Below are positions 7,017-15,090 of a DNA stretch of 64,000 bases, piece after piece. Numbering within the stretch: the first letter of the stretch is position 1; each line of letters begins with the position of its first letter. Below the pieces are notes generated by a model. The model had not been told where the DNA came from. It was given only the letters and a program-made list of their open reading frames with translations, and ran no database searches. The translations under genes and the position numbers were made by a program. Location: contig CAYQDF010000003.1 of the NCBI GenBank assembly GCA_964416175.1, positions 18,422 to 82,421 of the forward strand, written 5' to 3'. The DNA is from CAYQDF01 sp964416175 (GTDB lineage Bacteria; Chloroflexota; Anaerolineae; Anaerolineales; UBA4823).

Positions 7017-9874
7017 TGGATCTCAGGCGAAGCATACACCTCTTCCTGCTCTTCGGGTTCCCGTTGATCCACCCACTGGCTGCCTCCGCTTCATCCCATG
7101 GTCCGATCCCCGTGAAGCCTGTCGTTTCTCTCGCCGAGGGAGGGTTGACCGTGGAGTGGTCGGCGCGCGATCTGCACGTCGAAACCGATGACCAGGGAAG
7201 GACGATTCTGAGCATCCCCGGGTTCGATCTGGCAGCTCAGCCTGGCGCTCCAAAGCTGCCGTTCCAGGCCATACTGGTCGCCCTGCCTCCGGGCTCCGAA
7301 CCCAGCCTCGCCATCGATTCCATCCAGGAGTCAACCCTCGAGCTCCCTGGCCCTCTTCCCATCACAGGGCTGCCGGGAGGAGTTTTGGTGAATGCGGATG
7401 GACTGATCTCAGGAGGCTCCTTGATCCCCGCTTCCCAGGCCCGGGAGCTCAGCGACCAGCCGGTGCAGCTGGAATTGCTGGGAGTTCTGCGCGGCGTGCG
7501 CCTGGCCCGCCTGGTCTTCTTCCCCGCTTTGCCAGCCGGCAACATTCTGCGAATCACGAACGAGGTGAAAGTCAGCCTACGCTATAACGCGCCCATCCTC
7601 CCTTCTCCGAGGGAGGTCGTGGCTGGCGATCCTCTGCTCTCTCAGCTCCGAGAGCATCTGGCCAACCCTGAACACATCCAGATTGATCCTGAAACCACGG
7701 CAGCCGCGCATAATGTCCGGACGACCCTGGTGGAGGGAGCCCCCACGGTAGCCATAGAAATCTCAAAAACCGGCATAACCAGGATCACCCGCGCTGACCT
7801 GACAGGCGCCGGCTTTCCTGTAGCTACCGTTGACCCCAAATTCCTGACTATCACCCGCGCAGGTGAGGAAGTCGCCTACCATTGGGACGGGGACGGCGAT
7901 GCGGCGTTTGAGCCTGAAGAAAGCCTGCTCATATTCGCTGACCCGCGTTTCAACCGCTGGTCCAATTACGATACCTATTTTCTTTCCATCGGAGCGGACC
8001 CGGGTTTGCGCATGGCGTCGCGCCCCGCAAACCAAGGCAGCCTGCCAGATGGGATTGCATCTATCGATGCCGCTTTCGAAACAAACGCCATCTACACCCC
8101 AGATTGCTACTGCTCACCGATCCCGGCCGGCCGGGATGGGGACCGCTGGGTCTGGGACAGGCTGCAGCTTCCCAATCCCTCCAGCGCTTCGTATCCCTTC
8201 GATCTCGCAGCGGTCAACCCGCTCCAGACTGCCAGATTGACCCTTTGGATGATCGGCTTCACCGATCCCCCGCCTGCGCTGGACCACCGAGTTGCGATCT
8301 CGATCAACGATGTCGAGCTTGGGATGCTAGAATGGAGTGGGAAGAACACCGTTCAGGGAGAGTTTGAGGTTCCACCCGGCGCCCTGGTCGAAGGCGGCAA
8401 CACACTGTCTCTGTCCCTTCCCGGCATCCCCGGCCTGGGCATCGACGGCGTGTGGCTCGATGCGTTCAACATTCAATTCTCACGTTCTTCCGATCAGGCA
8501 ACGGGTCATTCGCTCCTCTTCACCGGAGAATCGAACCCGAAAGAATATGCGGTCAGGCTGGCTTCCTCGGAAGGACTGAAAGGTTTCGATGTGACCAACC
8601 CGGAGCAGCCGGTTTTCCTGACGGGAATCGCAACCGGGACGCCGGGTGAGGTTAAGATCGGCGACCCCTCCGGAACATCAGCACACCGCTACTGGGTTAC
8701 TACGAGCGCTGGAATCCTCGTCCCCGACAACTTGCGCCCGGTTGCGACATCCATGCTCGCCCCGGATTTCACTGGCGCGGAATACATCTTCATCGCACCC
8801 GAAGCGTTCATCTCCTCTCTCGGACCTCTCCTTCAGCTGCGCGCGCAGGAGGGTCTGAAAGTGGCAGTAGAGGACGTCCAGGCGATCTACGACCGCTTTG
8901 GAGAAGGCCTGCCCCAACCTGCGGCAATTGCTGCCTTCCTCGCGGATGCCTACGCGCATTGGACTCCCAAACCTGCCTATGTCCTGCTGGTCGGCGATGG
9001 GACTTCCGATCCGAAGCAGTATCTCCCTTCATCTTCTGTAACCTTCATTCCACCTTTCCTGGCTGATGTCGATCCCTGGGCTGGAGAGACTGCCGCCGAT
9101 AACCGCTACACCACCGTGGATGGGGAGGACAACCTTCCCGACCTGTTGATCGGACGGCTGCCGGTTAACAATAGCGCTGAGCTGCAGGTTGTCGTGGACA
9201 AGATCGTGCAGTACGAGAAAGGGGCACCGAAGGGCTCCTGGCAGCGCAAGGCTGCCTTCGTCGCAGACGATCCGGATGACGGCGGTAATTTCCACTTCCT
9301 GACGAACCTCATCTTGAAACAGTTCGCAACCCCGCCCTTCTGGCCACTCCGCCTGTTATTTTCACCATTCGATACTCCACTTGACCAGTTCCAAGAAGAC
9401 TTGCTGCAGGTCTGGAACACAGGCGCAGGTCTGATCATGTACACCGGACACGCCTCCATCCACCAATGGGCGGTCGAAGTCTTCCTGCACCTGGAGGATG
9501 TGGATGACCTGGCAAACGGCGGCAGGCTGCCAGTTCTCCTCGAGATGACCTGCTTCACCGGCTCGTTCCAGGTGCCTGGTTTTCCCACCCTGGACGAAGC
9601 GCTGGTCCGCCAACCCGAAGGAGGCGCGATCGCCGCCTGGGGTTCGACCGGACTTGGCATTGCCACCGGCCATCACTGGCTGGCAGAAGGATTTATGGAC
9701 ACCATCTACAGGCAGGGCCGGGTGGATCTGGGCTCGGCCGTGCTTGCCGGAAAAATCCACCTCGCCACGAGCAATGCCAACCTGGACCTTATCGACACGT
9801 TCACATTGCTTGGCGACCCCGCTTTGGACGTGATCCGCTCTTACAATCTATACATGCCGCTCACAAGCAATTAA
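7016..9874 (+). CDS. Secreted C25 (gingipain-like) cysteine peptidase
   Basis: 952 aa starting at GTG, whose G is the last base of the preceding stop (TAGTG). A signal peptide (LFLLFGFPLIHPLAASAS) is followed by an N-terminal propeptide-like beta domain (about 30-250), a beta-sandwich region and the caspase-fold peptidase domain at about 590-935. The catalytic dyad is visible: His812 in YTGHAS and Cys846 in LEMTCFTGSF, with the usual AYVLLVGDGTSDPKQY and DLLIGRLPVN motifs before them. Family members cleave after Arg or Lys or process surface proteins. There is no T9SS tail; it ends YNLYMPLTSN. It sits directly upstream of an LPSTG protein and a sortase, so it acts outside the membrane. Confidence 0.9.
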   Translation: MDLRRSIHLFLLFGFPLIHPLAASASSHGPIPVKPVVSLAEGGLTVEWSARDLHVETDDQGRTILSIPGFDLAAQPGAPKLPFQAILVALPPGSEPSLAIDSIQESTLELPGPLPITGLPGGVLVNADGLISGGSLIPASQARELSDQPVQLELLGVLRGVRLARLVFFPALPAGNILRITNEVKVSLRYNAPILPSPREVVAGDPLLSQLREHLANPEHIQIDPETTAAAHNVRTTLVEGAPTVAIEISKTGITRITRADLTGAGFPVATVDPKFLTITRAGEEVAYHWDGDGDAAFEPEESLLIFADPRFNRWSNYDTYFLSIGADPGLRMASRPANQGSLPDGIASIDAAFETNAIYTPDCYCSPIPAGRDGDRWVWDRLQLPNPSSASYPFDLAAVNPLQTARLTLWMIGFTDPPPALDHRVAISINDVELGMLEWSGKNTVQGEFEVPPGALVEGGNTLSLSLPGIPGLGIDGVWLDAFNIQFSRSSDQATGHSLLFTGESNPKEYAVRLASSEGLKGFDVTNPEQPVFLTGIATGTPGEVKIGDPSGTSAHRYWVTTSAGILVPDNLRPVATSMLAPDFTGAEYIFIAPEAFISSLGPLLQLRAQEGLKVAVEDVQAIYDRFGEGLPQPAAIAAFLADAYAHWTPKPAYVLLVGDGTSDPKQYLPSSSVTFIPPFLADVDPWAGETAADNRYTTVDGEDNLPDLLIGRLPVNNSAELQVVVDKIVQYEKGAPKGSWQRKAAFVADDPDDGGNFHFLTNLILKQFATPPFWPLRLLFSPFDTPLDQFQEDLLQVWNTGAGLIMYTGHASIHQWAVEVFLHLEDVDDLANGGRLPVLLEMTCFTGSFQVPGFPTLDEALVRQPEGGAIAAWGSTGLGIATGHHWLAEGFMDTIYRQGRVDLGSAVLAGKIHLATSNANLDLIDTFTLLGDPALDVIRSYNLYMPLTSN

Positions 9875-9892
9875 TTCACCGGAGGTTAGACG

Positions 9893-10411
9893 ATGAACCG
9901 AACCAGCACCAGTACTCTTATAATGGCCCTTCTGATCGTGTGTGCACTCGTGGTCTCCACTGGAGGGACCGCGCTGGCGGCGCAGCCGATGGGGATCACT
10001 CCCACGGCCACCGACACCACCGAACCGCCAACGAATACCCCCACCCCAACCAACACTCAGCCTGTCACCAACACGCCAACTCCAACCTCGACCAGCGATG
10101 TGGGGATACCAACTTCCACGGATACTCCAACCCCCACAGCAACGAGCGATCTGGGGATTTCCACCGCCACACCGACGCCGACAACTGACATTTCGATTAC
10201 CGCGACCGCTACAGCCACGGGCACCGTGATCGTCAATCCGCCAACCGACGACCCAGGCAAGACTCCCACTCAGGTCCCCATCCTGCCTTCTACCGGAGAG
10301 TTCCCATTCGATCCGACTCGGGGACTTGAATGGCTCTTCGCGTTCCTGTTGGTTGTAGCCCTGGCGGCGCTGATCGTTCGGAACATCAGCAGGTCTAAAA
10401 TAGATCAGTAA
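9893..10411 (+). CDS. Thr/Pro-rich surface protein with LPSTG sorting signal
   Basis: 172 aa. GGAGG lies 8 nt before the ATG. Signal peptide 1-30 (ALLIVCALVVSTGGTALA). Residues 33-130 are a low-complexity Thr/Pro/Ser stalk (NTPTPTNTQPVTNTPTPTST style), likely extended and possibly O-glycosylated. The C-terminus is a textbook sorting signal: LPSTGE, a short spacer, one hydrophobic helix (LEWLFAFLLVVALAALIV) and a basic tail (RNISRSK). A sortase gene follows 14 nt after the stop, making this its probable dedicated substrate. There is no globular domain, so it may act as a tether or spacer for neighbours rather than as an enzyme. Confidence 0.85.
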   Translation: MNRTSTSTLIMALLIVCALVVSTGGTALAAQPMGITPTATDTTEPPTNTPTPTNTQPVTNTPTPTSTSDVGIPTSTDTPTPTATSDLGISTATPTPTTDISITATATATGTVIVNPPTDDPGKTPTQVPILPSTGEFPFDPTRGLEWLFAFLLVVALAALIVRNISRSKIDQ

Positions 10412-10425
10412 ACCCTTCCTTCTGA

Positions 10426-11175
10426 ATGCGCAGCGCTGGACTGATCCTGTTCTTATCCCTGGTTGGGATCATCCTGGTCGTCTCGGCTGGACGGTTTATT
10501 ACCGGAGCGTCTGCCCCGAGCGAGCTCGCTGCGCCTGTGGCTGATTCTGGGATGATTTGGACAGATTTGCCGGCTGAACCCAAGGAAGGCGCAGAAGTAT
10601 TAAAAACCCGTGCGCTTTCGTTTGATGTCCGTGAAGTCCGTAGCTCTGCTGTCCCAACCCAGGTCTCGCCAGGTCCAGAGCCAGCCGAAGCCAAAGAAGC
10701 CCTCTCATTTGAAGTGTTTGGAAAGATCAAGCGACTGGATATCCCCTCCATCAAGCTGACCGCGAAGGTCATTTATCTCCCTTTTGAAGATTTCACCTGG
10801 GATGTATCGACGCTCGGGCAGGACATCGCCCGGTTGGAAGGGATTCAGGGCGATGGAAACAGCAACCTTGTCCTTGCAGGACATGTCACGCTGCGGGATG
10901 GAAGGAATGGACCTTTCCACTCCCTGGCCGCGCTCAAGCCCGGCGAATCTGTCCTGGTCCACGCGGAAGATAGAATCTATACGTTCAGAGTGCGGGAGAG
11001 TCTCGTCGTTTATCCAGAGGCTGTGAATGTGACGGCGGACTCCATACTGCCACAGTTGACTCTGATTACCTGCACGAGCTGGGATCAGGAGACCCTGAGC
11101 TATCTGCGGCGTCAGGTCGTAATCGCCGATCTGGAAAAGGTGGAGTTTATCCACACAGTTGAAGAGATCAATTGA
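10426..11175 (+). CDS. Sortase (LPXTG transpeptidase), class D/E-like
   Basis: 249 aa. An N-terminal signal anchor (LILFLSLVGIILVVSAG, residues 6-22) is followed by a disordered linker to about 95 and the sortase beta-barrel (100-245). The catalytic triad is visible: His153 (VLAGHVT), Cys216 (LTLITCTSWD) and Arg228 or Arg229 (YLRRQVV). The enzyme cleaves LPXTG between Thr and Gly and transfers the protein to a cell-envelope nucleophile. Its gene is last in the run 6003-11175, immediately after an LPSTG protein. The class assignment is tentative because it rests on short motifs. Confidence 0.9.
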   Translation: MRSAGLILFLSLVGIILVVSAGRFITGASAPSELAAPVADSGMIWTDLPAEPKEGAEVLKTRALSFDVREVRSSAVPTQVSPGPEPAEAKEALSFEVFGKIKRLDIPSIKLTAKVIYLPFEDFTWDVSTLGQDIARLEGIQGDGNSNLVLAGHVTLRDGRNGPFHSLAALKPGESVLVHAEDRIYTFRVRESLVVYPEAVNVTADSILPQLTLITCTSWDQETLSYLRRQVVIADLEKVEFIHTVEEIN

Positions 11176-11235
11176 ATCATCGTTAGAACCCCGGAACACC
11201 CGGGTTGACCTCCCGAAAGCATGGTGAAACAAATC

Positions 11236-11257
11236 AGCCGTCCCGAATGGGACGGCT
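11236..11257. repeat. Perfect hairpin after the sortase gene
   Basis: AGCCGTCCC-GAAT-GGGACGGCT, a 9-bp perfect stem with a 4-nt loop. No T-run follows on either strand, so it is at best a weak terminator or an mRNA 3'-end stabiliser. Two further perfect hairpins follow before the convergent gene. Confidence 0.6.
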
Positions 11258-11289
11258 GGATCAATTAGGGGTTATACGGTTGAGGGGAA

Positions 11290-11308
11290 TTATTGCCTCT
11301 GGCAATAA
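11290..11308. repeat. Perfect hairpin in the convergent intergenic region
   Basis: TTATTGCC-TCT-GGCAATAA, 8-bp stem and 3-nt loop, between the ends of the sortase and CAP genes. It may help end transcription from either side. Confidence 0.5.
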
Positions 11309-11343
11309 CCTTGGAAGCGGCAGACCTTGTTCCGTCAGCGGCC

Positions 11344-11368
11344 CGTCCGATGAGACTCTCATCGGACG
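11344..11368. repeat. Perfect hairpin overlapping the end of the CAP gene
   Basis: CGTCCGATGA-GACTC-TCATCGGACG, a 10-bp perfect stem. The right arm contains the last codons and stop of the leftward CAP gene. No T-run follows. Confidence 0.55.
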
Positions 11369-12423
11369 ATAAACTCCAGGCTTTCCTCCATCTCTCCGGA
11401 TTGCAAAGCAGTCTGGCTGGCTGCCCCCAGGACCGAGAACGACCAGGTGTATTTTATCCCGTTCACCGTGATCGAAACCGTGTAGGTAGCTCCGGGTTCC
11501 AGCGGCTGGCGAGGGATGAGCACGATCGCGTCCCGCGAATCCAGGACGGCACGCCCTAAATTCTGTGAGTTCGCGTCGGGGTTTTGGTAACTCGTCTCAT
11601 CAAAAAGGCACGCTTCCAAGGTTTGGGCACCTTTCTTGAAGCTGTAGCCGGTGACATCTGGCGTTTTATCCCCCGCCCCGATCTGGAGGAGGATGGGCAG
11701 GCCGGAGGGCCGCTGGTACCCCGGGCAGCTGCTGAGCGGGTCAGGGTATTCTGTGAGATGGCTCGTCAACGGCACCGCCATGTTATTGCCTGGCCAGGCA
11801 ATCGGATAAGCCGTACCTGCCGGAAGGGTTTTCAGGCCCCGGATGACATCCAGGCTGGCGCCCATCTGCAAGCCGCCGTCCCCCTCCCGGAAGCTCCCAA
11901 AGCCGACTTCATGGAGTTCTGGATCCAGGATTCCTATCGCGTGGAAGGGGGCCTGCATCCACAATTCGATCGCCTGGGCATCCGAAGCATAGATGTTGGA
12001 CGTAGCGACCAGGTTGCTCGATTTTGCCGCCGCGTCGCCTTCCGGTGTGTACCAGGTGTTTTTGGGGTCTTCGCTGTGGTCGACATAATCGTTCTTGACC
12101 ATGTACCGCGAATGCAGCCAGCCGCCCTCCCCCCAGCCAGGGTTATCCGCCAGCGGATCAAGACCTGCTGTCGCACGGTAGAAATTCAAGAATGCCAGCC
12201 ATCCCGAGCCCTCAGGGGGGTAATCTGAAGGCGACCCCGGGGACCCCTGATAGGGATCGGTGTGTACAATCACCGGCAGGTAGACCCCGGGTGGGGTGCC
12301 GGTCGTTGCCTGATCCGCAGAATATGTCGTTACGACGCTTCCTGCGCCGGGGAAGAGAGAGACCACCAACACGATAGAGAATACACTGAAACAAATTATT
12401 ACCTTTTTATTACCGGTTGCCAT
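11359..12423 (-). CDS. Secreted CAP-domain protein under c-di-GMP riboswitch control
   Basis: 354 aa from the ATG at 12423, which has a GGAAGG about 9 nt upstream; an in-frame ATG at 12447 would put that RBS inside the gene. Signal peptide (VIICFSVFSIVLVVSLF). A short linker containing PPGVYLPVIVH, a tail motif common in secreted proteins of this group, precedes a CAP-like domain (about 80-240: GWLAFLNFYRATAGLDPL, HSRYMVKNDYVDHSED, HEVGFGSFREG) and a C-terminal beta domain (about 265-345). Upstream on the same strand lie a GEMM-I riboswitch and a terminator, so expression should follow cyclic di-GMP. Function unknown; an extracellular role tied to attachment is inference. Confidence 0.8.
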   Translation of the reverse strand: MATGNKKVIICFSVFSIVLVVSLFPGAGSVVTTYSADQATTGTPPGVYLPVIVHTDPYQGSPGSPSDYPPEGSGWLAFLNFYRATAGLDPLADNPGWGEGGWLHSRYMVKNDYVDHSEDPKNTWYTPEGDAAAKSSNLVATSNIYASDAQAIELWMQAPFHAIGILDPELHEVGFGSFREGDGGLQMGASLDVIRGLKTLPAGTAYPIAWPGNNMAVPLTSHLTEYPDPLSSCPGYQRPSGLPILLQIGAGDKTPDVTGYSFKKGAQTLEACLFDETSYQNPDANSQNLGRAVLDSRDAIVLIPRQPLEPGATYTVSITVNGIKYTWSFSVLGAASQTALQSGEMEESLEFIVR

Positions 12424-12486
12424 CCTGATCCTTCCATCCTGTCGCACAAAACATTAAGTATTTTCGTGGCAAACCAGCCGGGACAA

Positions 12487-12527
12487 TCGAAAAGCCCCTT
12501 TCAGGCAGGACTGCCTGGAAGGGGCTT
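12487..12527 (-). terminator. Intrinsic terminator of the c-di-GMP riboswitch
   Basis: Reading leftward: a long stem made of AAGCCCCTTCCAGGCAG and CTGCCTGAAAGGGGCTT around a 2-nt loop, followed by TTTTCGATT. It lies directly downstream of the aptamer and upstream of the CAP gene RBS, which is the position of a riboswitch expression platform. Confidence 0.75.
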
Positions 12528-12531
12528 CTAT

Positions 12532-12654
12532 ATAGATAGCCAAAACCCGATAGGCAGTCCGGCTGTCGTCCAGCGCCGAGTGTAAATCGCTCAGGCGGCT
12601 GCTTAGATCCGTGACTTTGCGTCCTTGCCTTTCGACAAGTTTGCCTTTATCTAT
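12532..12654 (-). ncRNA. Cyclic di-GMP-I (GEMM-I) riboswitch
   Basis: Read leftward, the sequence has the conserved GGCAAAC, a hairpin with GAAA tetraloop (CTTGTC-GAAA-GGCAAG), then GGACGCAAAG, CACGG and CTAA (the tetraloop receptor side), and a second stem-loop around CGATTTACA. The outer strands ATAGATA (12648-12654) and TATCTAT (12532-12538) can form a closing helix. This is the GEMM-I core layout, which binds cyclic di-GMP. A terminator follows 4 nt after it and then the CAP gene. Whether ligand switches expression on or off cannot be decided from sequence alone. Confidence 0.85.
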
Positions 12655-12805
12655 TTGGTTTTATAACCATTTTATAACCGAAAACTTCAGGATCAATAGT
12701 ACAAAAGTACTGCCAACAAATCTGTAAAGAGTCCCGGAAGATCGGTTGGGCCTTGACGATCGGAAGAACCGGGCGTAAAATCACAGCACAATCGAATACT
12801 GGATC

Positions 12806-12937
12806 GATCTGGGTACCTGCAACCCCCGGATGGGAAGGTTTAAAGGCGAAGCCGGTGAGAGTCCGGCGCTGTCCCGCAACTGTCAGCCAGTGCCTCGTTC
12901 AGGAACGCACTGACAAGCCAGGCCGCCCGCCCAGATC
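12806..12937 (+). ncRNA. Cobalamin riboswitch upstream of btuFCD
   Basis: The outer helix GATCTGGG (12806-12813) pairs with CCCAGATC (12930-12937). Inside are the conserved GGGAAGGTTTAAAGGCGAAG, GCCGGTGAGAGTCCGGCGCTG, CCCGCAACTGT and the B12-box-like AAGCCAGGCCGCCCGCC. This is the adenosyl/aquo-cobalamin aptamer layout. It precedes a complete vitamin B12 ABC importer, which is normally repressed when cobalamin is abundant. Confidence 0.93.
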
Positions 12938-12996
12938 GTGTTTTCCACCTCCTCGCGGATAGTGGGTGGGAATGCTGCCTGACCTCAGCTTTCCAG

Positions 12997-13017
12997 CCCC
13001 TGTCCTAGCGACAGGGG
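12997..13017 (+). terminator. Hairpin, probable expression platform of the cobalamin riboswitch
   Basis: CCCCTGTC-CTAGC-GACAGGGG, an 8-bp perfect stem followed by TT and then the assembly gap. The expected T-run and the btuF RBS would lie in the missing bases, so terminator function is likely but not visible. Confidence 0.55.
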
Positions 13018-13019
13018 TT

Positions 13020-13029
13020 NNNNNNNNNN
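13020..13029. other. Assembly gap (10 N) at the btuF start
   Basis: Ten N bases between the riboswitch hairpin and the first btuF codons. The start codon and RBS of btuF fall here. Confidence 0.95.
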
Positions 13030-13981
13030 GGCAAAGAAAATCTGTGAAATTCCGACTATCCCCATCCTGCTGACCTGGCTGGTCGTCAGCTGTGTCGGTG
13101 GTCCCATGCGCACTGCGGAGCCAACCCCCGAACCCACCCCTGAGGCGATCTCGATCATGGATGGCCTCGATCGGGAGGTCGTTTTGCCGGCTCCCGCGCA
13201 GCGAGTGGTTTCAATGGCTCCCTCCAACACCGAGATCCTGTACGCCATCGGAGCCGGAAGCCAGGTCGTCGGGCGGGACGAATTTTCAGACTTCCCCACC
13301 GAAGTGCAGGCCTTGCCCAGCATCGGCGGGGGTTTCGGCGACTTCAACCTCGAAGCCATCGTTGACCTGGAACCCGACCTCGTCCTCGCAGCAGAGATCA
13401 ACACCGCCGAGCAGGTGAAGTCAATCGAGGACCTCGGCCTGAATGTGTTCCTCCTCGCCAATCCAACCACGATCGCAGAGATGTACACCAATCTCACCAC
13501 CGTGGGACAGCTGGTTGGCCGCGCAGACGAGGCTGCATCGCTGATCAGCTCGCTCGAATCCCGCGTGGCCGATGTTGAAAGCCGCCTGGCGGGCGCACCT
13601 GACCGTCCGAAAGTCTTCTATGAGCTGGACGGCAGCGACCCCGCCGCCCCGTGGACCGCCGGCGCGGAAACGTTCATCAATACGTTAATTGAGCAGGCGG
13701 GAGGCGAGAACATCGCTGCCAGCGTTGACAGCGGGTATTTCCAGCTCAGCATAGAGGATCTCCTCGTGAAGGACCCGGATATCATCTTGCTCGGCGACGC
13801 AGCATTCGGAGTGACGCCCGAGGCAGTCGCCTCGCGGGCTGGCTGGGATGCTTTAGGCGCAGTCGAGACGACCGCTATATTCCCCTTCGACGATAACCTG
13901 GCCAGCCGACCGGGCCCGCGGCTGGTAGATGGTCTCGAACAGCTGGCGATGTTGTTCCATCCGGATCTGTTCGATGAGTAA
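13028..13981 (+). CDS. btuF: Cobalamin ABC transporter substrate-binding lipoprotein (start in gap)
   Basis: About 317 aa. The frame is open up to the gap, and the G at 13030 would complete an ATG giving MAKKICEIP, so the start is set at 13028 by inference. The lipoprotein signal ends LVVSC (Cys22), followed by a PTPEPTPE linker. The class III periplasmic-binding fold follows (RVVSMAPSNTEILYAIGAGS, LEAIVDLEPDLVLAAEI, TFINTLIEQAGGENIA). It captures cobalamin outside the membrane and delivers it to BtuC. The specificity call leans on the cobalamin riboswitch, because BtuF-, FhuD- and FepB-like proteins share this fold. Confidence 0.9.
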   Translation, partial: XAKKICEIPTIPILLTWLVVSCVGGPMRTAEPTPEPTPEAISIMDGLDREVVLPAPAQRVVSMAPSNTEILYAIGAGSQVVGRDEFSDFPTEVQALPSIGGGFGDFNLEAIVDLEPDLVLAAEINTAEQVKSIEDLGLNVFLLANPTTIAEMYTNLTTVGQLVGRADEAASLISSLESRVADVESRLAGAPDRPKVFYELDGSDPAAPWTAGAETFINTLIEQAGGENIAASVDSGYFQLSIEDLLVKDPDIILLGDAAFGVTPEAVASRAGWDALGAVETTAIFPFDDNLASRPGPRLVDGLEQLAMLFHPDLFDE

Positions 13982-14036
13982 AGCCGTCACCAGCTCGATG
14001 GGCAGGTCATCGCAGCAGACGTACCTTGCAGATTCA

Positions 14037-15074
14037 ATGAAGCCACCGAGAATGCTGCGCCGATACCTTTTGATCTTTGGCCTGCTCCTGGTCGCGTTGG
14101 TCCTGTCCGTTGCTTTTGGGGCTGTTTTCATCCACCCGGCTACACTTGTGAGATTGCTCCTCGCCCGGCTTCCAGGTCTCTTCGGCACGGGGAACACGCC
14201 CGGGACATATGCCACCATCCTTTTCCAGATCCGCCTCCCGCATGCCATCCTGATTGCGCTGACGGGCGCCGCGCTCGGTGGCAGCGGCGCTGCGTACCAG
14301 GGGATGTTCAGGAACCCCCTGGCAGACCCCTACCTGATCGGCGTCGCGTCCGGGGCAGGGCTGGGGGCCGTCGTCGCGCTGTCGATCCACTGGCCGGGAG
14401 AGTTGTTCGGTTTCCTGGCTGTGCCGGCTTCGGCATTCATCGGGGCAGCCCTCACGGTTGGCCTGGTCTACAGCCTCGCCCGCCGCGGGGATACCCTGCC
14501 CACCACGACGCTGATCCTGGCCGGAGTGGCCGTCGGATCCTTCGCCTCCGCCCTGACCTCTTACCTGATGCTGCGCTCGGAGGGCGAGGTCAGGCGGGCG
14601 CTTGCCTGGCTCCTCGGCGGGTCCACGATCAGCGGCTGGGCGCCGGTCATCGCCTCCCTCCCCTACCTGGCGCTCGGACTGGGGGTCCTGGGGGCGACCA
14701 GCCACGCGCTGAACGTCCTCCAGTTCGGCGACGAACAGGCCCAGCAGCTCGGCCTGCCGGTCGAAAGGTTCAAGCTCCTCCTCGTCCTAGCTGCCTCGCT
14801 GACGACGGCAACCGCGGTCGCGTTCTCAGGCGTGATCGGCTTCGTCGGGCTGATCGTCCCCCACCTGGTGCGCATCCGATGGGGATCGGATTACCGTCAC
14901 CTGCTCCTTCTCTCGATTGCCGGCGGAGCGACGATGCTACTGATTGCCGACCTGCTGGCGCGCCTCCTGCTGGCGCCCCAGGAGCTCCCCGTGGGCGTCA
15001 TCACCGCCCTTGCCGGAGCGCCGTTCTTTTTATGGGTGCTGAAGCGATCCCAGCGCAGCGCCTACCAGCCGTAG
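14037..15074 (+). CDS. btuC: Cobalamin ABC transporter permease (FecCD/BtuC family)
   Basis: 345 aa from ATG 14037 (MKPPRMLRRYLLIFG), with about ten hydrophobic helices. The family signature GAALGGSGAAYQGMFRNPLA followed by DPYLIGVASGAGLGA is clear, and FSGVIGFVGLIVPHLVR forms the coupling region near the ATPase. An in-frame ATG at 13974, overlapping the end of btuF, is an alternative coupled start that would add 21 residues without similarity. The middle gene of btuFCD, 16 nt before btuD, it forms the membrane channel for vitamin B12. Confidence 0.9.
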   Translation: MKPPRMLRRYLLIFGLLLVALVLSVAFGAVFIHPATLVRLLLARLPGLFGTGNTPGTYATILFQIRLPHAILIALTGAALGGSGAAYQGMFRNPLADPYLIGVASGAGLGAVVALSIHWPGELFGFLAVPASAFIGAALTVGLVYSLARRGDTLPTTTLILAGVAVGSFASALTSYLMLRSEGEVRRALAWLLGGSTISGWAPVIASLPYLALGLGVLGATSHALNVLQFGDEQAQQLGLPVERFKLLLVLAASLTTATAVAFSGVIGFVGLIVPHLVRIRWGSDYRHLLLLSIAGGATMLLIADLLARLLLAPQELPVGVITALAGAPFFLWVLKRSQRSAYQP

Positions 15075-15090
15075 AGGACCAGACGCAGCA

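Noticed and set aside
10010..10230. Short tandem repeats in the LPSTG gene as a CRISPR-like or minisatellite array
   Set aside because: They are imperfect Thr/Pro codon repeats of a stalk protein; no regular spacer or direct-repeat unit.
11236..11368. Three hairpins after the sortase gene as a strong terminator cluster
   Set aside because: None is followed by a T-run on either strand, so they are listed as hairpins only.
1361..13019. Similar CTAG/GACAGGGG sequence beside both N gaps, suggesting a repeat that broke the assembly
   Set aside because: The shared bases are few and differently spaced, and at the first gap the sequence is in-frame metG coding sequence.
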